From an uncultured Rhizobiaceae group bacterium (GTDB lineage Bacteria > Pseudomonadota > Alphaproteobacteria > Rhizobiales > Rhizobiaceae): a DNA stretch of 64,000 nt. Both the position numbers and the translations under genes were made by a program. Positions 26,438 through 35,218 of this stretch are shown in pieces (the stretch's first letter is position 1; each line of letters begins with the position of its first letter). The stretch spans positions 62,001-126,000 of the forward strand of contig CANMVS010000010.1 in the NCBI GenBank assembly GCA_947501445.1. Reading direction: 5' to 3'. Under the pieces are notes generated by a model that was not told the DNA's origin, made no database searches, and saw only the letters and a program-made list of their open reading frames with translations.

Positions 26438-27369
26438 GAGGTGCTTTCCTCGATTGGCTGATATTTTGATTTAAAACGCATGCGGGCAATTGCAACACCC
26501 GACAAAATGACGGCAAGGGCGACAAACGCATTATACGACAGGCGCTCACCCAGAAAAACGGCGCCCCAAAGAACACCTGCGACAGGAACAAGCAGGTTGA
26601 TCTGTCCAAAAAACGATGCCCCCTGGCGCGCGATAAGTTTGAACATGAGCAGCGCGGCTATTGCCGATGGAAACACACCCAGCGCCACGATAGCGCCCCA
26701 GGCAACCCACGAAGGATTGGCTGGCAACTCCGGCTCGAGCACCAGTGCTGCAAAGGCAAGCATGACAAAAGACCAGCCGATGTTAACGGCAAACATTGGT
26801 CGCGCTTTCAAATGCAGCAGTTTTTTGGTGATGAGCGCATTGACGGCATAGGAAATGGCTGCGGCCATGATGGCCAGTTGCCGCCAGATTTCAGAATCAG
26901 TGCGGGTTATAATCTCGCTCCAGAACAGAACCACCAGCCCGAGCAATCCGCAAAACACGCCAAGTAGCTTCGGCACGGTCATCTTCTCATCATGCGTGAC
27001 AAAATGTGCCAATAGGATGGTCATCAATGGCATCAGCCCCATCAGTATCGCGGCAAACCCGGCAGTCGTCTCTTCGATGCCCCAGGTTATCAGTCCAAAC
27101 GGCAGTGCCGTGCCAAAAAATGCAGAGACGAATATGATCAGATGATCGGACCGGTTTGCCCGCAAACGTTGCCCGGCGGCAAGCGCCACAACACCCAGAA
27201 TAACGACAGCAATTGCCTGACGGGCCGCCGTTAATGTGATGGGTGGTACCTCTGCCACCGCAACTCTGGTCAACATGAAACTGCCACCCCAGATAAAGGC
27301 GAGCACAATGAGCAGCCAGTAGTCCTGCAGTCCCGGCTGCTGCCGCACAGAGGTCTTGGTATCGTCCAA
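26434..27369 (-). CDS. EamA-family (DMT) transporter between ilvB and ilvN
   Basis: A 311-residue membrane protein with two EamA repeats and about ten hydrophobic segments. The first repeat begins Leu-Ile-Val-Leu-Ala-Phe-Ile-Trp-Gly-Gly-Ser-Phe, a typical DMT start; the second repeat begins near residue 148 with Ala-Ala-Ile-Ser-Tyr-Ala-Val-Asn-Ala. TTG start at 27369 with GGAGGCG nine bases upstream. Overlaps ilvN by ATGA, so the two are translated together. Position between acetolactate synthase genes suggests export of a branched-chain amino acid or related metabolite; this is inference. Confidence 0.9.
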   Translation of the reverse strand: MDDTKTSVRQQPGLQDYWLLIVLAFIWGGSFMLTRVAVAEVPPITLTAARQAIAVVILGVVALAAGQRLRANRSDHLIIFVSAFFGTALPFGLITWGIEETTAGFAAILMGLMPLMTILLAHFVTHDEKMTVPKLLGVFCGLLGLVVLFWSEIITRTDSEIWRQLAIMAAAISYAVNALITKKLLHLKARPMFAVNIGWSFVMLAFAALVLEPELPANPSWVAWGAIVALGVFPSAIAALLMFKLIARQGASFFGQINLLVPVAGVLWGAVFLGERLSYNAFVALAVILSGVAIARMRFKSKYQPIEESTS

Positions 27370-27461
27370 TCTATTTCGCCTCCGCACTTGCACACCGTAA
27401 CCACAAAACCATCCGTGATCGGTTCACCAAAGAACCGATCACCCGAACGCACCATGCGCCG

Positions 27462-29240
27462 TTAAACGAGCGCCTTACCCTTCTGGTCGATCGCATTGGC
27501 AACAACTTCATCGGTTGCCTCGTCGGGCAGGAGCATTTCATTGTGTGCCTTGCCTGATGGTATCATCGGGAAACAATTGGCCAGATCCGCAACCCGGCAG
27601 TCAAACAGCACCGGTTTATCGACGGTGATCATTTCCATTATGGCATCATCAAGTTCGGCCGGCTTACTGGCCCGTATGCCAACGCCCCCATAGGCCTCAG
27701 CCAGTTTGACAAAGTCCGGCATGGCCTCTGTGTAGGAATGGGACAGCCGGTTGCCGTGCAAAAGCTGCTGCCACTGGCGCACCATACCCATATGCTGATT
27801 GTTCAGGATGAAAATCTTAATGGGCGCCGCATACTGAACTGCTGTCGACATCTCCTGCATGGTCATCTGCACCGATGCATCACCGGCAACGTCTATGACC
27901 AGGCTGTCGGGATGAGCGATCTGCACACCCAAGGCTGCCGGCAGGCCATAGCCCATTGTGCCTAACCCACCGGATGTCATCCAGCGGTTTGGCTGTTCAA
28001 ATCCGTAAAACTGTGCCGCCCACATCTGATGCTGGCCGACCTCGGTCGTGATATAGGTATCGCGATCCTTGGTCAGCGCATAAAGGCGCTCCATGGCATA
28101 TTGCGGCATGATGATATCTTTGTGCGGCGTATAGGCCAGTGAATTGCGTGCCCGCCAGCTGTTGATCGTTTTCCACCACTGGCCGATTGCATCGGCTTCA
28201 ACCTTGGCCGACGAGGCGCGCCACAAACGCACCATATCCTCCAATATATGTCCCGCATCGCCTATAATGGGAATATCAACGTGAACATTCTTGTTGATCG
28301 AGGATGGGTCGATATCAATGTGAATTTTCTTGGAATTGGGCGAGAAGGCATCAAGGCGACCGGTTATACGGTCATCAAACCGCGCCCCGATGCATACCAT
28401 GACATCACAATCATGCATCGTCATATTGGCTTCATAGGTACCATGCATTCCGAGCATGCCAAGCCAATTATCACCCGATGCCGGATAGGCCCCCAAACCC
28501 ATCAGCGTTGAGGTGATGGGAAAATTGGTCAATTGAACCAGTTCGCGCAGCAAATGACTTGCCTCGGGGCCTGCATTGACCACACCGCCGCCTGAATAGA
28601 TGATCGGCTTTTTGGCGCCCGCCATCAGAGCAACTGCTGATCGTACCGCCTCCAGGTCTCCCTGAAGCTTGGGCTGATAACTTTTCTGCTCGGTCACCGG
28701 TGACGGTGGCTGGTAGATGCCTGTGGCAAATTGAACATCCTTGGGAATATCAACAACAACCGGTCCTGGTCTGCCGGTCTGCGCAATGCGAAAGGCTTCG
28801 TGCATGACACGCGCCAGATCATTGACATCGCGCACCAGCCAATTGTGCTTGGTACACGGACGGGTAATACCAACGGTATCACATTCCTGAAACGCATCCG
28901 ACCCAATCAGGCTTGTTGGCACCTGACCAGTGATGCAGACCAGGGGAATGGAATCCATCAGCGCATCCTGCAAAGCGGTTACGACATTGGTTGCCCCGGG
29001 GCCGGATGTCACCAGCGCAACACCCACCTTGTTTGTCGAACGCGCATAGCCTTCAGCCGCGTGCCCAGCACCCTGCTCATGACGGCAAAGTATGTGAACA
29101 ATGTCTTCCTGTTGGTATAGCTCATCATAAATCGGTAGAACCGCACCACCGGGGTATCCGAATATATCAATGACGCCATTGTCCCTCAGCGCCTGAATGA
29201 CCATTTCCGCGCCTGTCATTTCTGTATTGCTGCCAGTCAT
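27462..29240 (-). CDS. ilvB: Acetolactate synthase, catalytic large subunit
   Basis: A 592-residue thiamine diphosphate enzyme that makes acetolactate or acetohydroxybutyrate, the first common step of valine, leucine and isoleucine synthesis. Seen: Gly-Tyr-Pro-Gly-Gly-Ala-Val-Leu-Pro, the catalytic Glu in Cys-Arg-His-Glu-Gln-Gly-Ala-Gly-His-Ala, the middle FAD-domain region, and the ThDP motif from Ala-Gly-Asp-Ala-Ser-Val-Gln to Ile-Leu-Asn-Asn. The ATG at 29240 matches family starts (Met-Thr-Gly...Glu-Met-Thr-Gly-Ala); earlier ones run into the attenuator. Preceded by a leader peptide and terminator, so expression should respond to branched-chain aminoacyl-tRNA supply. Confidence 0.97.
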   Translation of the reverse strand: MTGSNTEMTGAEMVIQALRDNGVIDIFGYPGGAVLPIYDELYQQEDIVHILCRHEQGAGHAAEGYARSTNKVGVALVTSGPGATNVVTALQDALMDSIPLVCITGQVPTSLIGSDAFQECDTVGITRPCTKHNWLVRDVNDLARVMHEAFRIAQTGRPGPVVVDIPKDVQFATGIYQPPSPVTEQKSYQPKLQGDLEAVRSAVALMAGAKKPIIYSGGGVVNAGPEASHLLRELVQLTNFPITSTLMGLGAYPASGDNWLGMLGMHGTYEANMTMHDCDVMVCIGARFDDRITGRLDAFSPNSKKIHIDIDPSSINKNVHVDIPIIGDAGHILEDMVRLWRASSAKVEADAIGQWWKTINSWRARNSLAYTPHKDIIMPQYAMERLYALTKDRDTYITTEVGQHQMWAAQFYGFEQPNRWMTSGGLGTMGYGLPAALGVQIAHPDSLVIDVAGDASVQMTMQEMSTAVQYAAPIKIFILNNQHMGMVRQWQQLLHGNRLSHSYTEAMPDFVKLAEAYGGVGIRASKPAELDDAIMEMITVDKPVLFDCRVADLANCFPMIPSGKAHNEMLLPDEATDEVVANAIDQKGKALV

Positions 29241-29318
29241 AACCCTGTCCCGTTTTGCCCCATTGTCCGGTTTCCGGACCGATGGAGCCATTTTCTGACC
29301 ATGCCCGCATAAGGCCAT

Positions 29319-29342
29319 AAAAAAAGGCCCCTATCGGAGCCT
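29319..29342 (-). terminator. Attenuator terminator of the ilvB operon
   Basis: On the minus strand AGGCTCC, loop GATA, GGGGCCT, then a run of seven T. The seven-base stem with U-run is a complete rho-independent terminator, placed between the leader peptide and ilvB. Upstream GGGTGG...CCACCC can pair in an alternative fold. Confidence 0.85.
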
Positions 29343-29373
29343 CGTGTGCGCATGGGTGGCTGCCGCCGGATGG

Positions 29374-29427
29374 TTATACCACCCTGCCCATACGCTTACC
29401 CACCACAATTAGTATATTCTTGATCAT
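29374..29427 (-). CDS. Branched-chain leader peptide of the ilvB operon
   Basis: A 17-residue frame reads MIKNILIVVGKRMGRVV and stops at TAA. Eight of 17 residues are Ile, Leu or Val, in two clusters. No ribosome binding site precedes it, and the ATG falls where transcription should start (seven bases after the -10), so it is probably leaderless, like trpL in Sinorhizobium. Ribosome stalling at the Ile/Val codons would favour the antiterminator. Confidence 0.85.
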   Translation of the reverse strand: MIKNILIVVGKRMGRVV

Positions 29428-29434
29428 GCGCGGG

Positions 29435-29463
29435 ACGTTAGCGGCAAACTTTCAGGACGTCAA
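29435..29463 (-). promoter_or_regulatory. Promoter of the ilvB operon
   Basis: Minus strand: -35 TTGACG (29458-29463), 17-base spacer, -10 TAACGT (29435-29440). This is close to sigma-70 consensus and correctly placed for a start at the leader ATG. Confidence 0.7.
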
Positions 29464-29594
29464 TGCTTATACGCGCATTACAACCACGTCAGTCAGACCT
29501 GCAAATCATCCATTTTTCCTGCACGAACCTGTTGTTAACGCAATGTGGTGGACAATGGGCGCGCAAGGGGCATTACGGCGAAAGACGAACCAAT

Positions 29595-31481
29595 ATGAAT
29601 AGTCAGACAGGCGTTGAGGACAGGCGTGACCTTTCCTTTACCTCCCGGTTATTGGGACATGTGGTGAAATGCAACGGCGCGCGCGCAACAATCGCCGCCA
29701 ATGTGCTTTCCGGTGAACACGCGTTGGCGAGCGAATTGTCCGTTGGGCAGCTGATCTCGATCAAAGCCGGAAACAACCGGATTGTTTCGCTGGTTTATGA
29801 AATTCACAGCCCCTCCGAAACCTGGTCGGAAAACGCCGCAAATGTCATGCATTTTGAAGTTGAACTGGTCGGCGAAATACGCAGTGAAGGCGATCAATCC
29901 TCCTTTAGTGCCGGCATATCCGACTATCCGACACTAGGCGCCATAGCCCATCAGATCAGAGCGAGCGATCTCGACGCGATCTACGCAGTGGAAGGTTCAA
30001 ATCCGGTAACAATCGGTCACCTGACACAAAACGCGCAAATTGCCTCAAGCATATCTGCCGATGCCTTGCTCAACAGGCACTTTGCCATTGTCGGGACAAC
30101 CGGTGTTGGAAAGTCCACTGCCGTCTCTTTGCTGATCAACCGCATCGTCGATGTTTGTCCGGATTTGCGTGTGCTCATACTGGACCCGCACAATGAGTTC
30201 TCATCCGCCTTCAAATCCCGGGCTCATCTGATCGATACGGATCGGCTTGATCTGCCATTCTGGCTGTTCCGGCTGGAGGAATTCACGGAAGTCATTTTTC
30301 GCGGTCGCCCGGCAGTTGCAGAGGAAGTCGACCTGCTGCGTGACTTGATCGCCGACGCAAAAAGAGATTTCAAGGGCGGTCCGGATACCGGGCTGTTGAA
30401 CCGCCGCGTTGACAAAACCTCCATCACATCGGACACACCGGTGCCCTATCGTATCGCTGATCTCCTGGCCCTCATTGATGAACGCATCGGCCAACTCGAT
30501 GGCCGGCAGGAAAAACCGCATTTGCGTACACTGAAAGTGAGAATTGCCTCGGTCATCAATGACCCGAGATTTCAGTTCATGTTTTCCAGCAATACCATCA
30601 ATGACACCATTGTCGATGTCATCAGCGATATATTCAGAATTCCGGCAAACGGTCAGCCAATCACTTCATTTCAGCTATCGGGAATTCCGTCGGAAGTGGT
30701 AAATTCCGTTGCCTCGGTTCTATGCCGCATGGCCTTCGAGATCGCGCTGTGGAGTAATGGTGCAATCCGCATTCTTGTCCTGTGCGAGGAGGCGCACCGT
30801 TATGTGCCCTCAGATCCTGAACTGGGATTCCTGCCGACACGGCAGGCGGTTGCCCGCATTGCCAAGGAAGGCCGAAAATATGGTGTGAGTCTTGGTGTCA
30901 TCACCCAAAGACCCGGTGAGCTGGACCCCACCATCCTGTCACAATGCTCGACTGTTTTTGCCATGCGCCTGGCCAACGACAAGGACCAGGAAATTATCCG
31001 TTCTGCCATTTCAAACTCTTCCAGTTCGACAATCAGCTTTCTGTCTTCGATCGGCAACGGTGAAGCAATTGCATTCGGCGAGGCTGTCGCTGTTCCGATG
31101 CGCATGTGTTTCGAACGTATTCCCGATCACGCCTTGCCAAAAACAGCCAGTGGGCGCGGCATCGACGTCAATCATCATCGGATGGAAGATGGCTCGCCGG
31201 ACATTCGCCATATCGTTAAAAACATGCGCCACACCGAAGCAGATTTCAAACCGGCCAACATGGCGCCACAACAAACCACAACCCGCCAGCCATCCATTGA
31301 GGCGCTTCATGCCAAACTGTCAACAACAAAGCGCACCGGCGCTGATGTGAACGGCAAGGATGCACCATTGCCGATCAACAAACCGGTGACCACGGTATCA
31401 CCGGTTAAAAAATCATTGGGATCAGTACATTCTTTACTGGCACGCGACACTGCCCAAACGGAATCTCCGGTGGAAGACTGA
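29595..31481 (+). CDS. HerA-like ATPase (DUF87 family)
   Basis: A 628-residue protein. N-terminal beta-rich domain of about 140 residues, then a HerA/FtsK-type motor: Walker A Gly-Thr-Thr-Gly-Val-Gly-Lys-Ser-Thr near residue 167, Leu-Ile-Leu-Asp-Pro-His-Asn-Glu-Phe near 197, Walker B-like Leu-Val-Leu-Cys-Glu-Glu-Ala-His-Arg near 400, and Gly-Val-Ile-Thr-Gln-Arg-Pro-Gly-Glu-Leu-Asp near 437 (sensor). HerA proteins pump DNA, often with NurA nuclease, but no nurA is next to it. The C-terminal about 100 residues are low-complexity and Thr/Lys-rich. Start at 29595 matches the first conserved part; a TTG or ATG upstream would overlap the ilv promoter. Confidence 0.88.
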   Translation: MNSQTGVEDRRDLSFTSRLLGHVVKCNGARATIAANVLSGEHALASELSVGQLISIKAGNNRIVSLVYEIHSPSETWSENAANVMHFEVELVGEIRSEGDQSSFSAGISDYPTLGAIAHQIRASDLDAIYAVEGSNPVTIGHLTQNAQIASSISADALLNRHFAIVGTTGVGKSTAVSLLINRIVDVCPDLRVLILDPHNEFSSAFKSRAHLIDTDRLDLPFWLFRLEEFTEVIFRGRPAVAEEVDLLRDLIADAKRDFKGGPDTGLLNRRVDKTSITSDTPVPYRIADLLALIDERIGQLDGRQEKPHLRTLKVRIASVINDPRFQFMFSSNTINDTIVDVISDIFRIPANGQPITSFQLSGIPSEVVNSVASVLCRMAFEIALWSNGAIRILVLCEEAHRYVPSDPELGFLPTRQAVARIAKEGRKYGVSLGVITQRPGELDPTILSQCSTVFAMRLANDKDQEIIRSAISNSSSSTISFLSSIGNGEAIAFGEAVAVPMRMCFERIPDHALPKTASGRGIDVNHHRMEDGSPDIRHIVKNMRHTEADFKPANMAPQQTTTRQPSIEALHAKLSTTKRTGADVNGKDAPLPINKPVTTVSPVKKSLGSVHSLLARDTAQTESPVED

Positions 31482-31494
31482 GGTTACACAACCG

Positions 31495-32229
31495 TCAGCC
31501 ATAACGCTGCTTCTCGTCGCGTTGATATCCAAGATAGGCCAAAGCTGCAAAGGCCAGGGCAAATGCTGTCAGCATGGCGGCGCTGGCCCATGGGATCGCC
31601 TGTCCGCCAGCTATTGCCCAGACAATTTCACCGGCCTGGCGCGTTGGCGTATAAACTGAAATTGCGGAAATTCCCGCTGGCAACAGGTGGGGAGGCATCC
31701 AAAGTCCGCCAAGATATGCCAGCGGCAGATACAACAGATTTGCAACTGCAACTGCCGATTTGGCATTTGTCCAATAGCCAAGTGCAATACCAAGAAACAC
31801 AAATGGAACCGAGACAAACAGTGTGGCAACCAGCAGGCTCAACACCTGAAGAACTGTCAGTGTTGGCACGGAAACAAGATGGGCCACCACGATAACCAGA
31901 ATGGCCGTTAAAAGAGCAAAGACCATCGCTGATGCCAATTGTGCGACAAGCCGGGGCGTCACAGCATCCGGCAGGGTGCGGCGATATCTTTCCCAGTGAC
32001 TTTCCCGTTCCTGTGCAATCGAAACGCCAAACTGGAAAAAGGCAACACCGATGACCCCGTATACAACAAATGATGCCATACGATAATTGGCTCAAAGCCC
32101 CTCACTACCGGACCCGAACATTGCAAACAGCATGACCGGAAACAACAGGGTTGGCACCCAATATCCGGGTGAACGGAAAAGCGAAAGCAATTGCAATTTG
32201 GCGGACGTTCGATAAAGCGCCACGTTCAT
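31495..32229 (-). pseudogene. ABC-2 type permease interrupted by one in-frame TGA
   Basis: From ATG 32227-32229 a frame reads MNVALYRTSAKLQLLSLFRS, with a first membrane segment, for 45 codons, then TGA at 32092-32094, then continues in the same frame as Ala-Asn-Tyr-Arg-Met-Ala-Ser-Phe to the stop at 31495. Without the TGA it would be a 244-residue ABC-2 permease with six hydrophobic segments, a normal size. A single C-to-T change (CGA to TGA) would explain it. The start overlaps the ATPase gene stop by ATGA, so the pair formed an exporter. It may be dead, read through, or a sequencing error. Confidence 0.8.
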
Positions 32230-33113
32230 GCGGTTTCTCCCGCATTAAATGTCAGCAGATCGATTGCTTCTTCCAGCGACGCGTTCCTGATTTCCAGATC
32301 CGCAAACGACACACCACTGGCAACCAGTTGTCGCACGATTGAATCCGCATCACTGCTGATGATCTGACACATCCCCTCCTCCATGGCTGCGTGAGAGACG
32401 GGTTCAAGCTTCGGCAGGCTATCGCACCTGAAGCGGATGTATTTTTGGCCAATGCTGTCCCTGATGTGATCCACCGGACCCTCAAGACAAATTCGACCGT
32501 GGTCGATCAGGCAAATCCGGCTGGCAACAGATTCAATTTCCTCCAGATGATGTGTCGTCACGATCAGCGTTCCACCATCTGCAACATAGTTTTGCGCATA
32601 GGCCCAAAAGGCCTTGCGCGCCGCGGTATCCAGCCCCGTGGTCGGTTCATCCAGCACGACAATCTTCCCCCGCCCGGCAAATGCCAGAGCCAGGGCAAGT
32701 CGGCGCCGCTGCCCACCGGAAAAGCCGCCGCAAGAGCGATCGGCCAGATCACCAAGACCAAAATCTGCAATCAGTGCTTCAGGTTCCATCGGGTTTGGGT
32801 AATGGGTGCGAACAAGTTGCAGAATTTCCCTGACCGTCAGATTGGGTGGAAAATCACAATCCTGTGCCACATAACCGACCAATTGGCGGGCACTGCGCGA
32901 GGAATTCGCATTGCCGAGAATGTCAACCGTTCCACGATCCGGTTTCGTCAGGCCAAGCATCAGATTGAGTGTGGCGGATTTTCCGGCACCGTTTGGCCCC
33001 AACAGACAGATGGCCTCTCCCTGTTCTATATCGAGATTTAAATCGGACACAGCACAAAGATCGCCATAGTTCTTTGTCAGCCCCCGCATTGACACCGCTG
33101 ATACCAAAATCAA
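32226..33113 (-). CDS. ABC transporter ATP-binding protein
   Basis: A 295-residue ATPase. Walker A Gly-Pro-Asn-Gly-Ala-Gly-Lys-Ser-Ala near residue 39, Gln loop Val-Ala-Gln-Asp, signature Phe-Ser-Gly-Gly-Gln-Arg-Arg, Walker B Ile-Val-Val-Leu-Asp-Glu-Pro-Thr and switch His in Val-Thr-Thr-His-His. The C-terminal about 75 residues resemble the accessory tail of ABC-2 exporters. The TTG at 33113 follows GGGGGA closely; an ATG eight codons in is also possible. Partner permease is the interrupted gene just downstream. Substrate unknown. Confidence 0.9.
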   Translation of the reverse strand: MILVSAVSMRGLTKNYGDLCAVSDLNLDIEQGEAICLLGPNGAGKSATLNLMLGLTKPDRGTVDILGNANSSRSARQLVGYVAQDCDFPPNLTVREILQLVRTHYPNPMEPEALIADFGLGDLADRSCGGFSGGQRRRLALALAFAGRGKIVVLDEPTTGLDTAARKAFWAYAQNYVADGGTLIVTTHHLEEIESVASRICLIDHGRICLEGPVDHIRDSIGQKYIRFRCDSLPKLEPVSHAAMEEGMCQIISSDADSIVRQLVASGVSFADLEIRNASLEEAIDLLTFNAGETA

Positions 33114-33475
33114 TTTCCCCCATCATTGTAAGCGACGAATGCGCTGCCCATGCAAGACAGGCATAATGGCTATTGCAGTAGCTCGGCGATTGCAAATTCG
33201 CGAAATGCACAGATCATGCGCCAACGGCGGCCCGAGCAATCGGCACTGTACATGCCAGGCATTGCGTTAGTTGGTGTGGACACTCCAACAACTTCGAATT
33301 GAGCCATGCCGGGTTGCGTCAAAGCAAATCAGCAGAGGAGATGTTCATGCCTACTTCCGTAATTTGAACCCGCCGCAAAAGGTTGTTACCCAATGGCGTC
33401 TGCAACCCGATTCGACATTCATGAGAATTGACGTAAACTTCCCGCATTGCTGGTTTCAACGAATTGAGAATCCAA
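33114..33475. other. Intergenic stretch with no supported gene
   Basis: Separates the divergent ABC ATPase and the secreted-protein gene, so it should hold both promoters. No hairpin, repeat or small gene stood out. Confidence 0.5.
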
Positions 33476-34504
33476 ATGCGTGTATATTACTGCCTGTTGG
33501 CTTTGTTGTTTTCACTACCCGTGTCTGCAGGCACCATACCAGGTTCTAAGAGCAGCTCTGGCAATTGGAAAATTAGTGCTTATACGCATGACCCGACAGG
33601 AAAATTCAGCCATTGCGCAATGAATGCATCCTACGATGGCGGCGATACGCTTCATTTTTCCGTCAATGCCGACGCGACGGTATCAATCGGTATCTCGAAC
33701 AGATTATTTCGCTTCACTCCGGGTGAAACATTTCCGGTTGTTCTGAAAGTTGATAAAAGAGCCCCTTTTTATGGACAGGCACAAGCACTGGGCCCGGACT
33801 TTGCTTTTTTGAAGTTGCCGGATTTTGATCGTGCAATGACGGCCTTCAAAAAGGGGTATCGCCTTACGGTCGACACGGGAACCAGGCTCGGCGTTTACAA
33901 TCTGAAAGGCACATTCCGCGCTTTGGAAACCGTCAAACAATGTGCTGTTGCCTATATTCGTTATGCAGATGCACCAAAGGCAACCGGCAGCACCAGAACA
34001 GTTGCCAATTCGGGCGATAAGTCTTTGCTGTACCAAATAGCGACAGGAATGATTACAGAGGCCGGCGTAAAGGATTTCCGGTATTTCACCACCGCAGAAC
34101 TTGAAACAATGGGTTTTGGTGATGCGGTATTCTGGACATCCCCATCTGCAAGCCTTGTTGGTGGCGTTCTCTTGACAGACGCCGTGCCGGGGCAGGATTT
34201 GAGAGACCGTGATGCTCAGGACATTCACGAAATAACCAGTGGGTGCAAAGGCGACGTATTATCAGGTGCGCGGGGCGTTGAGACTGCTGATTTACCCATG
34301 AGGGAAATCCGGGTCATTTGCACAGATGACAAACTTACCCAGGAGACCATTGTCTCGAAGGTTCTTTGGGGGAACAAGATTCTCTACACAACACTCATTT
34401 TTGTCGATGATGGTGAAAATGTTGCTGCGGAGGGTAAGGACAGACGTGCGATGAGCGAGGATGTCACCATTCGTGCAGCATCATTTCTTCCCGCTGAAGA
34501 ATAA
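33476..34504 (+). CDS. Secreted protein of unrecognised function
   Basis: A 342-residue protein with a signal peptide (MRVYYCLLALLFSLPVSAGT). The first half (about 25-165) looks like a beta-sandwich with Ser-Ser-Gly-Asn-Trp-Lys-Ile-Ser-Ala-Tyr and a Cys pair (Phe-Ser-His-Cys, Lys-Gln-Cys), a layout reminiscent of invasion-associated-locus-B-like domains, though not certain. The second half contains another Cys pair (Ser-Gly-Cys-Lys, Val-Ile-Cys-Thr) and a Trp-Gly-Asn-Lys strand. ATG at 33476 gives the best signal peptide. Stands alone. Confidence 0.75.
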   Translation: MRVYYCLLALLFSLPVSAGTIPGSKSSSGNWKISAYTHDPTGKFSHCAMNASYDGGDTLHFSVNADATVSIGISNRLFRFTPGETFPVVLKVDKRAPFYGQAQALGPDFAFLKLPDFDRAMTAFKKGYRLTVDTGTRLGVYNLKGTFRALETVKQCAVAYIRYADAPKATGSTRTVANSGDKSLLYQIATGMITEAGVKDFRYFTTAELETMGFGDAVFWTSPSASLVGGVLLTDAVPGQDLRDRDAQDIHEITSGCKGDVLSGARGVETADLPMREIRVICTDDKLTQETIVSKVLWGNKILYTTLIFVDDGENVAAEGKDRRAMSEDVTIRAASFLPAEE

Positions 34505-34572
34505 TTCGCAGACAAACCGTCGGCTGCGATTACTGTAATGACAAAATTTGCGCGTTGAGTTGCTGACTACGA

Positions 34573-35145
34573 CTATTCGGTCTCTGCCGGGACATCCATG
34601 CCCTTGGATTGCCGGAAAGTCCCCGCCTTCAAACGCAAACTGTCTTCCAGGATCGAAGCGAGGGCTGCGATGCTGACGAGAAAACCAGAGATCGGAACAA
34701 TGCTGACAGCGTATTTTTTGGGCATATAGTTTGCCTTGAAGACAAATCCGCCGTCTTCCCAGGCGAAATACCACATCTCCCAATATTTGCCGCCCATGGT
34801 GGTAACCGCTTCAATCCCATAGATGATCATCACCAGGCTCAATCCGAAAATAACCAGTGTCCAGAATTGCTGAATGAAAAACGAGGCTTTGAGCGGCAAC
34901 CAGGTATAGATCAGATCCAATGCTATGTGGTCCTTGTCCCGAACCGTCAGGGCAAGAGCAAAAAAGACCAGCCAGATATTGCTCAGGACGGTGAGAAGAT
35001 CCCCCCAAACCGGCGGGTTCTCAAAGACATAGCGCATCACCACGGAATAGACGGTAAAAGCCACCATCATCGCCAGAAGAATGGCGCAGAAGGCGGTCAG
35101 TGTTTTTTTGACCGCACGGTCGATGAACATGGCAGCAGCTAGCAT
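34573..35145 (-). CDS. dctQ: TRAP transporter small membrane subunit (DctQ-like)
   Basis: A 190-residue protein with four hydrophobic segments, typical of DctQ: a first segment with Ala-Phe-Cys-Ala-Ile-Leu-Leu-Ala-Met, then Tyr-Val-Phe-Glu-Asn-Pro-Pro-Val-Trp-Gly-Asp, Asp-His-Ile-Ala-Leu-Asp, and Trp-x-Phe-Ala-Trp-Glu-Asp-Gly-Gly. GGGAG lies nine bases before the ATG. It lies downstream of dctP and dctM on the minus strand (order P, M, then Q in the direction of transcription is reversed: dctP is first by coordinate from the right, then dctM, then this gene). Confidence 0.88.
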   Translation of the reverse strand: MLAAAMFIDRAVKKTLTAFCAILLAMMVAFTVYSVVMRYVFENPPVWGDLLTVLSNIWLVFFALALTVRDKDHIALDLIYTWLPLKASFFIQQFWTLVIFGLSLVMIIYGIEAVTTMGGKYWEMWYFAWEDGGFVFKANYMPKKYAVSIVPISGFLVSIAALASILEDSLRLKAGTFRQSKGMDVPAETE

Positions 35146-35218
35146 TGTGATCGTCTCCCAGGAATTGCGTCAGGGACCGGGGCGCTTTGGAGCGCTCTAT
35201 GGAGTGGAGCTGCCTGCA

